DNA of 64,000 nt from Bacillus sp. SA1-12 (GTDB lineage: Bacteria > Bacillota > Bacilli > Bacillales > Bacillaceae): contig NZ_LATZ01000135.1 of NCBI RefSeq assembly GCF_000981385.1, positions 62,001 through 126,000 of the forward strand. The letters run 5' to 3'. The translations under genes and the position numbers were made by a program. The notes beneath the pieces were generated by a model that ran no database searches, was not told the DNA's origin, and saw nothing but the letters and a program-made list of their open reading frames with translations. Positions within the stretch are counted from its first letter, which is position 1; every line of letters starts with the position of its first letter. Below, in pieces: positions 8,897 through 17,696 of this stretch.

Positions 8897-9649
8897 TTGC
8901 TTCAAAAATGTGAAGGAATTGTAATTCGATCTACGGATTATGGTGAAACAAATAAAATTATTACCATATATACTCGTGAAGCAGGAAAAGTTGGGGTAAT
9001 GGCAAGAGGCGCGAAAAAACCAAATAGCCGCCTCACGTCCATAACCCAACTTTTTACGTATGGAACGTTTTTATTTCAAAAAACAAGTGGTTTAGGCAGC
9101 CTTCAGCAAGGGGAAACAATCCGTTCTTTAAGGGGGATTCGCGAGGATATTTTTTTAACTGCATATGCATCTTACATAGCTGAATTATTAGATAAAAGCA
9201 CAGAGAATCAAGAGCGAAATCCCTACTTATTTGAGTTGTTGAAACAGACTTTCGAATATTTGGATGACGGAGTCGATCCAGAAATCTTGATCAATATTTT
9301 TGAAATGAAAATATTGACAGTGTTGGGTCTTCACCCCCAGCTTGATGGTTGTGTTTTGTGTAAAAGCAAGGATGGCACCTTTCATTTTTCAATCCGGGAA
9401 GGCGGGTTTATCTGCCATAGATGCTTTGAACATGATCCATACAGGTTGCAAATATCCCAAATAACGGTGAAATTATTACGGCTGTTTTATTATTTTGATT
9501 TAAGCCGGCTTGGGAACATTTCAGTGAAGCCCGAAACAAAAAGGGAACTAAAAACTGTGATTCAAGCCTATTACCAAGAATATTCAGGGTTAACACTTAA
9601 ATCAAAACGATTTTTAGATCAAGTGGATTCCTTAAAAGGCAAACTATAG
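8897..9649 (+). CDS. recO: DNA repair protein RecO
   Basis: A 250-residue recombination mediator that with RecR loads RecA on SSB-coated DNA. It has an N-terminal OB fold (CEGIVIRSTDYGETNKIITI, GVMARGAKKPNSR), a helical middle and a zinc-binding element with four cysteines, CVLC and CHRC, near residues 147-172. The end, YYQEYSGLTLKSKRFLDQ, is typical. The start is TTG at 8897 after GGTGAGGG, giving the same N-terminus as the B. subtilis protein; an earlier TTG at 8867 would add ten non-conserved residues. Confidence 0.95.
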   Translation: MLQKCEGIVIRSTDYGETNKIITIYTREAGKVGVMARGAKKPNSRLTSITQLFTYGTFLFQKTSGLGSLQQGETIRSLRGIREDIFLTAYASYIAELLDKSTENQERNPYLFELLKQTFEYLDDGVDPEILINIFEMKILTVLGLHPQLDGCVLCKSKDGTFHFSIREGGFICHRCFEHDPYRLQISQITVKLLRLFYYFDLSRLGNISVKPETKRELKTVIQAYYQEYSGLTLKSKRFLDQVDSLKGKL

Positions 9650-9660
9650 TGTCTGCACAG

Positions 9661-9700
9661 TTGACATCCAATCATTTTTCGATTAAGATGCAAGTATAAT
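9661..9700 (+). promoter_or_regulatory. Sigma-A type promoter of the glyQS T-box transcript
   Basis: TTGACA at 9661-9666, a 17-base spacer and TAAGAT at 9684-9689. A second -10-like TATAAT lies at 9695-9700 without a good -35. Either would start transcription just upstream of the T-box stem I region. Confidence 0.7.
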
Positions 9701-9918
9701 TTAACATCTTGCGTTGAAGGAAAAGAGTACTTACGAAGTTTCCGATTAAAGCGACCTTAGGATGGTGAAAGCTAAGGATTGGCTCGTAACGAAAGGCATT
9801 CTGGAGCATTTTTTTTAAGTGGCTTATCTTCTTTTTTAATGATAAGCAATTAGGGTGGAACCGCGGGTATGCTCTCGTCCCTATGTCATGAATGGTGGCA
9901 TAGGGACGAGGGCTTTTT
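9701..9918 (+). promoter_or_regulatory. T-box riboswitch (glycyl) controlling glyQS
   Basis: The invariant T-box sequence AGGGTGGAACCGCGGG is at 9852-9867 and can pair in the antiterminator with the uncharged tRNA acceptor end. It is followed by a 15-bp terminator stem (9871-9885 with 9899-9913) and a T run. Upstream are stem I elements including GGATGGTGAAAGCT around 9760 and GAAAGGCATTCTGGAGC near 9791; the GGC at 9795-9797 is a candidate glycine specifier codon. The downstream genes are both subunits of glycyl-tRNA synthetase, consistent with a glycine sensor. The specifier assignment is inferred by pattern, not by folding. Confidence 0.92.
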
Positions 9919-10105
9919 GTTTTGTCGCCACTATTCTTAAATCTTAACGGTTAGTAACATTCCCCTTTCGAGATTCGAGAGAAGCTATAAAGAAAAGTGA
10001 GGTATTGCTGATCATAATGATCCGAAAAGCTGGGACTTGTACATCCTTACTTCGAGAAATGACGTAAGCATATGCTTTTATTTATTATGGAGGTGTAACA
10101 AATCA

Positions 10106-10996
10106 ATGAATATTCAAGAAATGATTTTAACGCTGCAAAAGCACTGGTCTGATCAAGGATGTGTGTTAATGCAAGCGTATGATACTGAAAAAGGTGCAGG
10201 TACAATGAGTCCATATACGTTTTTAAGAAGTATTGGACCAGAGCCATGGAAGGTCGCATATGTTGAGCCTTCAAGAAGACCTGCTGATGGAAGATATGGG
10301 GAAAACCCTAACAGACTTTATCAACATCATCAGTTCCAAGTTATCATGAAGCCATCCCCGGATAATATTCAAGAATTATATTTAGATTCATTGCGTGCTC
10401 TTGGAATTAACCCATTAGAACATGATATTCGTTTTGTTGAGGATAACTGGGAAAATCCATCACTAGGCTGTGCCGGTTTAGGTTGGGAAGTGTGGCTTGA
10501 TGGAATGGAAATCACGCAATTTACATATTTTCAACAAGTCGGCGGTATAGAATGTAAACCAGTATCAGCAGAAATTACCTATGGAATCGAGAGATTGGCT
10601 TCATATATTCAAGATAAGGAAAATGTTTTTGACTTAGAGTGGACAGACGGCTTTACAATCCGGGATATTTTCTTGATGCCTGAATACGAGCATTCTAAAT
10701 ACACATTTGAAACCTCTGATACGGAGATGTTGTTTCAATTGTTCTCTACCTATGAAAAAGAAGCAAATCGACAAATGGATGAAGGGCTTGTCCATCCCGC
10801 ATATGATTATGTTTTGAAATGCTCTCATACATTTAACCTGCTTGATGCAAAAGGGGCTATTTCTGTCACTGAAAGAACCGGTTATATCGGCAGAGTGCGT
10901 AATTTAGCACGAAAGGTAGCAAAAACCTTTTACGAGGAAAGAGAAAAACTTGGTTTCCCAATGTTAAATAAGGAAGGAGGAGCAAAGGATGAGTAA
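10106..10996 (+). CDS. glyQ: Glycyl-tRNA synthetase alpha subunit
   Basis: A 296-residue catalytic subunit of the bacterial heterotetrameric GlyRS. It begins MNIQEMILTLQKHWSDQGC and contains QAYDTEKGAGTMSPYTFLR, EPSRRPADGRYGENPNR and QFTYFQQVGG, all signatures of the class II active site. The start is ATG at 10106, preceded by GGAGGTG; an in-frame TTG further upstream lies in the leader. The 3' end overlaps glyS by 8 bases. Confidence 0.97.
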   Translation: MNIQEMILTLQKHWSDQGCVLMQAYDTEKGAGTMSPYTFLRSIGPEPWKVAYVEPSRRPADGRYGENPNRLYQHHQFQVIMKPSPDNIQELYLDSLRALGINPLEHDIRFVEDNWENPSLGCAGLGWEVWLDGMEITQFTYFQQVGGIECKPVSAEITYGIERLASYIQDKENVFDLEWTDGFTIRDIFLMPEYEHSKYTFETSDTEMLFQLFSTYEKEANRQMDEGLVHPAYDYVLKCSHTFNLLDAKGAISVTERTGYIGRVRNLARKVAKTFYEEREKLGFPMLNKEGGAKDE

Positions 10997-13052
10997 GCAG
11001 GATTTATTGATTGAAATTGGATTAGAGGAAGTTCCGGCGCATTATGTAACAGATGCAATGAATCAGTTCAGTGATAAAGTAACAAACTGGTTAAACGATC
11101 AGAAACTATCTTTCGGAACAGTAAAGCCATATGCTACGCCAAGGAGATTAGCTGTCTTAGTAAAGGATGTTGCAGTTAAACAGCCAGATATAGAAGAGGA
11201 AGCGAAAGGACCGGCAAAAAAAATTGCTCTCGACGAAAACGGCAATTGGTCCAAAGCGGCAATTGGCTTTACAAAAGGTCAAGGTGCTTCTGTATCCGAT
11301 ATTTATTTTAAAGAGATTAAAGGTGTCGAATACGCCCATGTACAGAAATTTATTGCAGGAAAAGAGACGAAAGCACTTTTGACTGATATGCGTCAAATGA
11401 TCATGGGTTTAACATTTCCTAAAAATATGCGCTGGGGAAGCCAGGAGATGAGGTATATTAGACCAATAAAATGGCTTGTGGCTTTATTTGGCAAGGATGT
11501 TATCCCATTTGAAATCGCAGGTATTCACACAAATTCCTTTAGCTATGGACATCGTTTTTTAGGCGATAAGGTTGAAATTGCTGCACCATCATTATATGAA
11601 GCGGTATTATTAGAGCAATTTGTCATCGCTGATCCTGTAAAAAGGAAAGAAGCAATTGTCAATCAATTAAATGATTTAGAGAAAGAACAGAATTGGGTTA
11701 TTCCTGTTGATGAAGACTTACTTGAAGAGGTAAATAATTTAGTTGAATATCCAACAGCATTATTCGGGAATTTTGAAGAGGAATATTTGGCTTTGCCTGA
11801 TGAAGTTTTGGTAACAACGATGAAGGAGCATCAACGTTACTTTCCAGTAAGAAATCAAAGCGGCAAGCTCCAACCGTTTTTTGTTACAGTACGTAATGGT
11901 GATCATAATCATCTTGAAAATGTAGCAAGAGGAAATGAAAAAGTATTACGGGCGAGACTTTCTGACGCAAACTTCTTTTATAAAGAAGATCAGAAGCTGA
12001 AAATTGAGAATGCAGTTCAAAAGCTAGATAAAATTGTTTTCCATGAAGAATTGGGAACCTTAGGGGAAAAGGTTAACCGTATTGTGCAGCTATCAAATTT
12101 ATTAGCAGAAAAACTGGGAGTAAGCAGTGAAGAAAAACAAGTAATTGAACGTGCTGCATCAATTTGTAAGTTTGACCTAGTGACACATATGGTTTATGAA
12201 TTTCCAGAGCTTCAAGGTAAAATTGGTGAAAAATATGCTCGGATTAGTGGTGAAAAGGAAGCCGTTTCTATCGCCATTAATGAACATTATATGCCGCGCC
12301 ATGCAGATGATGAAGCACCAGCTTCCACAGTGGGGGCAGTTGTTGCACTGGCAGATAAACTAGATACAATCTCGGGATTCTTTTCGATCGGCAAAATACC
12401 GACAGGTTCTCAAGACCCTTATGCATTAAGAAGACAAGCGAGCGGCATTGTGCATATCCTACTTAATAAGAAGTGGAAGCTTGAAATTCCTGAGCTGATT
12501 CAAAATGCGCTTTCGCTATTTGGAGAGAGAGCAGCCAATGAAGCAAGTCAAGAACTCCAATCATTCTTTAAACTTCGCTTAAAATATTTATTAGCAGAAG
12601 AGGAAATTCGTTATGACATAGTCGATGCCGTGTTAGACTCTTCTACATTTGAAGTTACGTCGATGGTTGAACGGGCAAAGGTTCTTGAAGCAGCAACAAG
12701 CAAAGAAGGTTTTAAAGAAACTATTGAGGCCCTTGCGCGCGTAATGAATATCGCGAAAAAAGGAGCTGACCAAGAAATAAATGTACAATTATTTGATAGC
12801 GAATATGAGCGGTCACTTTATGATGCATATCTAGATTCAGCAGACAGAATAAACACATACAAAGCTGCGGGTAATGAAGAAGAAGTTTATCATGTACTTG
12901 CAAGCTTAAAAACTGTCATTAATGATTACTTTGATCACACAATGGTTATGTCGGAAAATGAAAACACCAAGCAAAATCGCTTAGCTCAAATGGTAAAGCT
13001 TTCAAAACTTATCGAATCTTTTGCAAAAATGAGTGTAATCATTGTTAAATAA
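10989..13052 (+). CDS. glyS: Glycyl-tRNA synthetase beta subunit
   Basis: A 687-residue protein beginning MSKQDLLIEIGLEEVPAHYV, the standard GlyS N-terminus. It carries PYATPRRLAV, the HD-like region around VALADKLDTISGFF and DPYALRRQASGI, and a C-terminal anticodon-binding DALR-like domain. It pairs with GlyQ to charge tRNA-Gly. Translational coupling to glyQ is suggested by the overlap. Its own GGAGGAG site is at 10977-10983, within glyQ. Confidence 0.97.
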   Translation: MSKQDLLIEIGLEEVPAHYVTDAMNQFSDKVTNWLNDQKLSFGTVKPYATPRRLAVLVKDVAVKQPDIEEEAKGPAKKIALDENGNWSKAAIGFTKGQGASVSDIYFKEIKGVEYAHVQKFIAGKETKALLTDMRQMIMGLTFPKNMRWGSQEMRYIRPIKWLVALFGKDVIPFEIAGIHTNSFSYGHRFLGDKVEIAAPSLYEAVLLEQFVIADPVKRKEAIVNQLNDLEKEQNWVIPVDEDLLEEVNNLVEYPTALFGNFEEEYLALPDEVLVTTMKEHQRYFPVRNQSGKLQPFFVTVRNGDHNHLENVARGNEKVLRARLSDANFFYKEDQKLKIENAVQKLDKIVFHEELGTLGEKVNRIVQLSNLLAEKLGVSSEEKQVIERAASICKFDLVTHMVYEFPELQGKIGEKYARISGEKEAVSIAINEHYMPRHADDEAPASTVGAVVALADKLDTISGFFSIGKIPTGSQDPYALRRQASGIVHILLNKKWKLEIPELIQNALSLFGERAANEASQELQSFFKLRLKYLLAEEEIRYDIVDAVLDSSTFEVTSMVERAKVLEAATSKEGFKETIEALARVMNIAKKGADQEINVQLFDSEYERSLYDAYLDSADRINTYKAAGNEEEVYHVLASLKTVINDYFDHTMVMSENENTKQNRLAQMVKLSKLIESFAKMSVIIVK

Positions 13053-13070
13053 TTGCTATTAAAAAAACAA

Positions 13071-13106
13071 AAGGGTTTGGCAGATATGTCAGACCTCTTT
13101 CTTTTA
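13071..13106 (+). terminator. Rho-independent terminator after glyQS
   Basis: GGGTTTGGC (13073-13081) pairs with GTCAGACCT (13088-13096), allowing G-U pairs, over a 6-base loop, followed by TCTTTCTTTT. Confidence 0.75.
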
Positions 13107-13162
13107 TGAATTGCTATTTTTGTAATCTTTGTTGTTATTTAAAGAAAGATAAAACAAACTAC

Positions 13163-13190
13163 TTTTCAAAAAAATATTAAAGTATATAAT
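13163..13190 (+). promoter_or_regulatory. Possible promoter of ccpN-yqfL
   Basis: TATAAT at 13185-13190 with TTTTCA 16 bases upstream. The -10 is perfect but the -35 is weak, so this is only a candidate. Confidence 0.35.
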
Positions 13191-13283
13191 AATTTTATAT
13201 AGTATAACCTATTTGCTTATAAAGCAGCTCGTCTTTTTTTGAACGGTGATAGATAAGGCGATGAAATAGATGGGGCAAGGGTG

Positions 13284-13916
13284 GTGAGTAAAATCGAACT
13301 AAATAAACGGCAAGAACAAATTTTAGAAATTGTGAAGGAAAACGGCCCGATTACTGGAGAGCAAATTGCTGATCAGCTTCATCTAACGAGAGCGACCCTT
13401 CGACCAGACTTAGCGATTTTAACCATGGCTGGATATTTGGAAGCTAGACCGCGAGTTGGTTATTATTATACAGGCAAAACAGATACACAGCGTTTAACAG
13501 ATGAGTTAAAAAAGCTGCGGGTAAAGGATTTTCAATCAATTCCTATTGTTGTAAGTGTGAAAATTTCCGTTTACGATGCGATCTGCACCATGTTTTTAGA
13601 GGATGTTGGGACATTATTTGTCGTTGATGACCAGTCTCACTTAGTCGGTGTTCTCTCTCGAAAAGATCTATTACGCACAAGCATTGGGAAACAAGAGCTC
13701 ACATCCATACCTGTAAATATTATAATGACTAGAATGCCGAACATAACCGTTTGCAGGCCAGATGATCTGATTTTAGATGTGGCCAAAGCCCTAATAGAAA
13801 AACAAATAGATGCTTTGCCGGTTGTAAAGGACACTGATGAAGGTCTTGAAGTGATAGGGAGAATAACAAAGACAAATATGACGAAAATCCTGGTTGGTTT
13901 TGCGCAGGAATTTTAG
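13284..13916 (+). CDS. ccpN: Transcriptional repressor CcpN (gluconeogenic genes)
   Basis: A ~210-residue regulator: an N-terminal winged helix (residues ~5-60, ELNKRQEQILEIVKENGPITGEQIA) and two CBS domains (~80-205; VGTLFVVDDQSHLVGVLSRKDLL and a second copy ending VIGRITKTNM). In B. subtilis CcpN represses gapB and pckA during glycolytic growth, independently of CcpA. GTG at 13284 gives the conserved start (V/M)SKIELNKRQ and the best spacing from GGGGCAAGG; GTG at 13281 is possible. yqfL follows after 27 bases. Confidence 0.93.
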   Translation: MSKIELNKRQEQILEIVKENGPITGEQIADQLHLTRATLRPDLAILTMAGYLEARPRVGYYYTGKTDTQRLTDELKKLRVKDFQSIPIVVSVKISVYDAICTMFLEDVGTLFVVDDQSHLVGVLSRKDLLRTSIGKQELTSIPVNIIMTRMPNITVCRPDDLILDVAKALIEKQIDALPVVKDTDEGLEVIGRITKTNMTKILVGFAQEF

Positions 13917-13943
13917 CTAAGAAAAAGGAAATGGGGAAAAACG

Positions 13944-14759
13944 ATGAGCTACCGTATGATTTATGTTGTATCAGATTCAGTTGGTGAAACTGCAGAGCTT
14001 GTTGTAAAAGCTGCTGCAAGTCAATTTAATGGCGTATCTGCGAACACAAAGATTAAACGTATTCCATATGTAGAAGATAAAGGAACCATTACCGAGGTTA
14101 TTTCACTCGCGAAAGAAGATAAAGCGATTGTTTGCTTTACTCTTGTAATTCCCGAGTTAAGGGAGTTTTTAATTAAAGAGGCTACAAAACAAGGGGTTGT
14201 CTATTATGATATTATCGGCCCGTTAATTGATAAAATGGAAGCATCATACGGGACTGCGGCTAAATATGAACCTGGTCGAGTACGTAAGCTTGATGATGAT
14301 TATTTTAAAAAGGTTGAAGCCATTGAGTTTGCAGTCAAATACGATGATGGTCGTGATCCAAGAGGTATTTTAAAGGCAGATATTGTATTAATTGGCGTAT
14401 CAAGGACTTCAAAAACTCCTTTATCTCAATATCTGGCCCATAAACGCTTTAAAGTTGCCAATGTGCCGATTGTACCTGAGGTGGAACCTCCAGAGGAATT
14501 GTACAAAGTATCTGCACAAAAATGCATCGGCCTCCGAATTAGTCCAGATAAGCTAAACAATATTCGCAGAGAACGTTTAAAATCTTTAGGGCTTAATGAT
14601 GAAGCATTCTATGCTAACATTAACCGCATTAAAGAGGAATTGGAATACTTTGACAGTATTGTTGATAAGATTGGCTGTCAGGTAATTGATGTTTCAAATA
14701 AAGCAGTAGAAGAAACAGCTAATATCATCGCAAATTTTATGAACAAACAAAATGGATAA
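13944..14759 (+). CDS. yqfL: PEP synthase / PPDK regulatory-type kinase-phosphorylase YqfL
   Basis: A 271-residue DUF299 family protein. These enzymes reversibly phosphorylate pyruvate phosphate dikinase or PEP synthase with ADP. The P-loop-like motif GVSRTSKTPLSQYLA is at ~residues 151-165, and the N-terminus reads IYVVSDSVGETAE. In B. subtilis YqfL affects control of gluconeogenic genes and is encoded behind ccpN, exactly as here. No PPDK gene is in the window, so the target is not known. Confidence 0.92.
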   Translation: MSYRMIYVVSDSVGETAELVVKAAASQFNGVSANTKIKRIPYVEDKGTITEVISLAKEDKAIVCFTLVIPELREFLIKEATKQGVVYYDIIGPLIDKMEASYGTAAKYEPGRVRKLDDDYFKKVEAIEFAVKYDDGRDPRGILKADIVLIGVSRTSKTPLSQYLAHKRFKVANVPIVPEVEPPEELYKVSAQKCIGLRISPDKLNNIRRERLKSLGLNDEAFYANINRIKEELEYFDSIVDKIGCQVIDVSNKAVEETANIIANFMNKQNG

Positions 14760-14769
14760 GGGGATATAA

Positions 14770-14836
14770 GCGAGGAGGGTGGCTCCCAGAGATAATACGG
14801 ACAAACATACTAAGAGCCAGCCTCTTCGCCTTTATT
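14770..14836 (+). terminator. Strong Rho-independent terminator after ccpN-yqfL
   Basis: A 16-base stem, GCGAGGAGGGTGGCTC against GAGCCAGCCTCTTCGC (14770-14785 and 14814-14829), with one mismatch pair, a 28-base loop and CTTTATTTT after it. Confidence 0.88.
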
Positions 14837-14887
14837 TTGCGACTTGGAATGTAGAGGATATATTATACATTTGAATAGCGCTTTGAC

Positions 14888-15010
14888 ATTCAGCTGCAGC
14901 GTCTTGCCCCTCGAGGTCATAAGCCACTTAGGAATTGAAGACAAAGAGCGTCTTCTATTCCTAAGTGTCTTATGCTTGTCGGGGCTGAGCAAGGCGCTTC
15001 CGCATTTCAA
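14888..15010 (+). repeat. Long-hairpin intergenic repeat, copy 1
   Basis: Outer arms read GCAGCGTCTTGCCCC (left) and GGGGCTGAGCAAGGCGCTTC (right) and can pair. The centre forms a second stem (14925-14942 with 14950-14967, ACTTAGGAAT against ATTCCTAAGT and GAAGAC against GTCTTC). The right end is shared nearly word for word with the copy at 60651-60770. The rest of the yqfL-yqxD gap (15011-15252) is AT-rich without a gene. It contains a TTGACA (15090-15095) and its inverted partner TGTCAA (15122-15127), but no convincing promoter. Confidence 0.8.
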
Positions 15011-15252
15011 ATAAAAAACAATAGATATTTAACTTTCTTTATATTATAATAAAAAATTGTGATAAAATATTTTTTTTAGGTTTAGAACTTGACATGTAGG
15101 AATAAACTATAAATTGTAAACTGTCAAGAATAAATGGTAAATATTTTTCGACAAAAGCTGGTGTGTGAATGTCACAAATTTTTAGTTTTTAGCATGTTTT
15201 AAGAAGGATTCTGTCGGAGTGATGTAGAATAGAGATTCATGACGAAATAACA

Positions 15253-15705
15253 ATGAAAATATACGTTGATGCCGATGCTTGCCCTGTAAAGCAGCAAATA
15301 ATGGAGGTGGCTAATAAATACAATATAAACGTCATCTTTGTTGCTTCCTATAATCATACCTCAGATAAAACATATGGTGGAAGCTGGGTCTTTGTTGATA
15401 CAGGAAAAGAAGAGGCGGATTTATATATAGTCAACCACGTGCAAAAAAATGATCTTGTGATCACACAGGATATTGGATTAGCTGGACTTTTACTTAGAAA
15501 AGGCGTTCTTGTTGTTACTCCGAGGGGTAAGCGGTATACCGAAGAAAATATCGATACCGCCTTGCAATTTCGTTATTTATCCGCAAAGGAAAGAAGAAGC
15601 GGCAAGTATACGAAAGGCCCAAAAAAATTCACAGACGAGGACATCTTAAATTTTATCACAGCACTAGAAAAAATTTTGTCGAAAGATGCAGGAGATTTCA
15701 TTTGA
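15253..15705 (+). CDS. yqxD: UPF0178 family protein YqxD (YaiI-like)
   Basis: A 150-residue protein with the family's opening KIYVDADACPVKQQI and the motifs DLVITQDIGLAGLLL and VVTPRGKRYTEENI. The fold is related to PIN/NYN nucleases, with acidic residues (Asp6, Asp8 and the ITQDIGLA Asp) in active-site-like positions, but activity is not established. It stands directly before dnaG, as in B. subtilis. The ribosome binding site is weak (no clear AGGAGG within 15 bases of the ATG). Confidence 0.9.
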   Translation: MKIYVDADACPVKQQIMEVANKYNINVIFVASYNHTSDKTYGGSWVFVDTGKEEADLYIVNHVQKNDLVITQDIGLAGLLLRKGVLVVTPRGKRYTEENIDTALQFRYLSAKERRSGKYTKGPKKFTDEDILNFITALEKILSKDAGDFI

Positions 15706-15737
15706 ATCTCGAATAACATTAACACGGAGTTGTTACC

Positions 15738-17549
15738 ATGGGAAATCGAATTCCCGAAGAATTAATCGAAAAAATACAACGAACTTCTGACATTGTTGAT
15801 GTGATAAGTGAATATGTTCAATTGAAGAAACAAGGTCGTAACTTTTTTGGGTTATGTCCATTCCATGGAGAAAAATCTCCATCATTCTCTGTCTCAACTG
15901 ATAAGCAAATCTTTCATTGCTTTGGTTGTGGTGCGGGAGGAAACGTTTTTTCATTTCTCATGCAGCATGAAGGATATTCATTTATTGAGGCAGCACAGCA
16001 TCTGGCAGATAAAGCGAATATTGAGTTACCGGCAATCGCTGTTGAACAGGGAAGAACTATTTCAAAAGATGCCGAAAAAATGATTGAAGCACATGAACTG
16101 CTAAAGAAATTTTACCACCATTTATTAGTTAATACAAAAGAGGGGCAGACTGCTTTAGATTACTTATTAAATCGGGGGTTCACACAAGAAATCATTGATT
16201 CGTTTGAAATCGGCTATGCACTTGATTCTTGGGATTTCATAGCAAAATTTTTGGTGAAAAGGGGATTTAATCCTTCCTTAATGGAGGAAGCAGGGCTATT
16301 AATAAAGAAAAACAATGCTGATGATTATTTTGATCGATTTCGCAATCGAATTATGTTTCCAATCACAGATCATAATGGTATGACAATCGCCTTTTCTGGG
16401 AGAGTACTTGGCGATGAAAAACCAAAATATTTAAACAGCCCTGAAACGAAAGTTTTTAATAAAAGCAAATTACTTTATAATTTTCACCGTGCAAGAGTAC
16501 ATATTCGTAAAAATCAACAGGTCATTCTTTTTGAAGGCTTTGCAGATGTCATTTCGTCGACCCGGGCCGGAGTTGAACATGGCATAGCCACGATGGGAAC
16601 CTCTCTTACTGAGGAGCAAGCAAAAATAATCCGTCGAAATGTATCTGAGGTTATTGTTTGTTATGACTCAGATTCTGCTGGAATTGAAGCGACAATGAGA
16701 GCTTCAAAAACGCTGAAGGAATTCGGCTGTCAAATAAAGGTAGCTGTGATTCCAGATGGATTAGACCCTGATGACTACATCAAAAAATTTGGAGCAGATA
16801 AATTTAAAAACGATGTAATAGGGGCAAGCGTACCGTTAATGACATTTAAGATGAATTATTACCGCAGAGGGAAAAACCTTCATAATGAAGGTGAAAGACT
16901 GCAGTATATTGATCATGTCATTTCAGAACTTAGCAAGCTTGAAAGCGCAGTTGAGAAAGAAATTTATTTAAAACAGCTTTCAAAAGAATTTGATCTTTCG
17001 ATGGAGGTTCTAAAAGACCAGCTCCATCAAAAGGAACAGCAAACAAAACCAGAGCAGCATGCACCACAGCAAAAGCGGCCTGAACAGCAGTTTAAAAGGG
17101 CTCCTATTCAATCGAAAAGACTGTTGCCCGCATTTCACACTGCTGAGCGAATGTTGATCGGTCATATGCTAAGGAGCAAAGATATTGCTGAAAAAGTTCT
17201 CGAACGACTTGGACTTCAATTTAATATTGAAGAGCATAAAGCAATCGTTACTTATTTATATGGATATTATGAAGAGGGAAATGATGAAAATGTAAGTGCA
17301 TTTCTTTCAAGGCTGCCAAGTCCAGAGCTCCAACATATTGTTTCCAACATTGCGATGATCTCGTTAAACACTGAAGTAAGTGAACAAGAACTATCAGATT
17401 ATATAAAACAGGTGTTGAATCATCAAAAAATGTTAATGATAAAAGAAAAAGAAGCTGAAAAAAATGAAGCTGAAAGAAATAAGCAGTTCAAAGAAGCAGC
17501 TCAAATTGCAATGGAAATCATTCAATTAAAACAAGCGCTCAAGACATAG
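15738..17549 (+). CDS. dnaG: DNA primase
   Basis: A 603-residue primase that lays RNA primers at the replication fork. Order: N-terminal zinc ribbon (CPFHGEKSPSFSVS...HCFGCGAGG, residues ~40-65), RNA-polymerase-like core, TOPRIM domain (VILFEGFADV near 260, then CYDSDSAGIEAT), a Gln/Pro-rich linker (~430-460) and a C-terminal helicase-interaction domain. Length is normal for Bacillus. It is followed by sigA, the classic dnaG-rpoD macromolecular-synthesis pair. Confidence 0.97.
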   Translation: MGNRIPEELIEKIQRTSDIVDVISEYVQLKKQGRNFFGLCPFHGEKSPSFSVSTDKQIFHCFGCGAGGNVFSFLMQHEGYSFIEAAQHLADKANIELPAIAVEQGRTISKDAEKMIEAHELLKKFYHHLLVNTKEGQTALDYLLNRGFTQEIIDSFEIGYALDSWDFIAKFLVKRGFNPSLMEEAGLLIKKNNADDYFDRFRNRIMFPITDHNGMTIAFSGRVLGDEKPKYLNSPETKVFNKSKLLYNFHRARVHIRKNQQVILFEGFADVISSTRAGVEHGIATMGTSLTEEQAKIIRRNVSEVIVCYDSDSAGIEATMRASKTLKEFGCQIKVAVIPDGLDPDDYIKKFGADKFKNDVIGASVPLMTFKMNYYRRGKNLHNEGERLQYIDHVISELSKLESAVEKEIYLKQLSKEFDLSMEVLKDQLHQKEQQTKPEQHAPQQKRPEQQFKRAPIQSKRLLPAFHTAERMLIGHMLRSKDIAEKVLERLGLQFNIEEHKAIVTYLYGYYEEGNDENVSAFLSRLPSPELQHIVSNIAMISLNTEVSEQELSDYIKQVLNHQKMLMIKEKEAEKNEAERNKQFKEAAQIAMEIIQLKQALKT

Positions 17550-17696
17550 TTAATAAGCTAAAGATTAACGTTTATAGTAGATGTGTGTATTGAATTTCTT
17601 CGTAAACACATTCTTATTTAAATAGGATATTACCGGTAAACAATAATCCGATAGCTTATCTTTAATATGTGATAAGTTTTGGAAGGAGGGGATCCG

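Noticed and set aside
15090..15127. TTGACA near yqxD as a clear promoter
   Set aside because: No -10 sequence at 16-18 bases; the TTGACA/TGTCAA pair may be only an inverted repeat.
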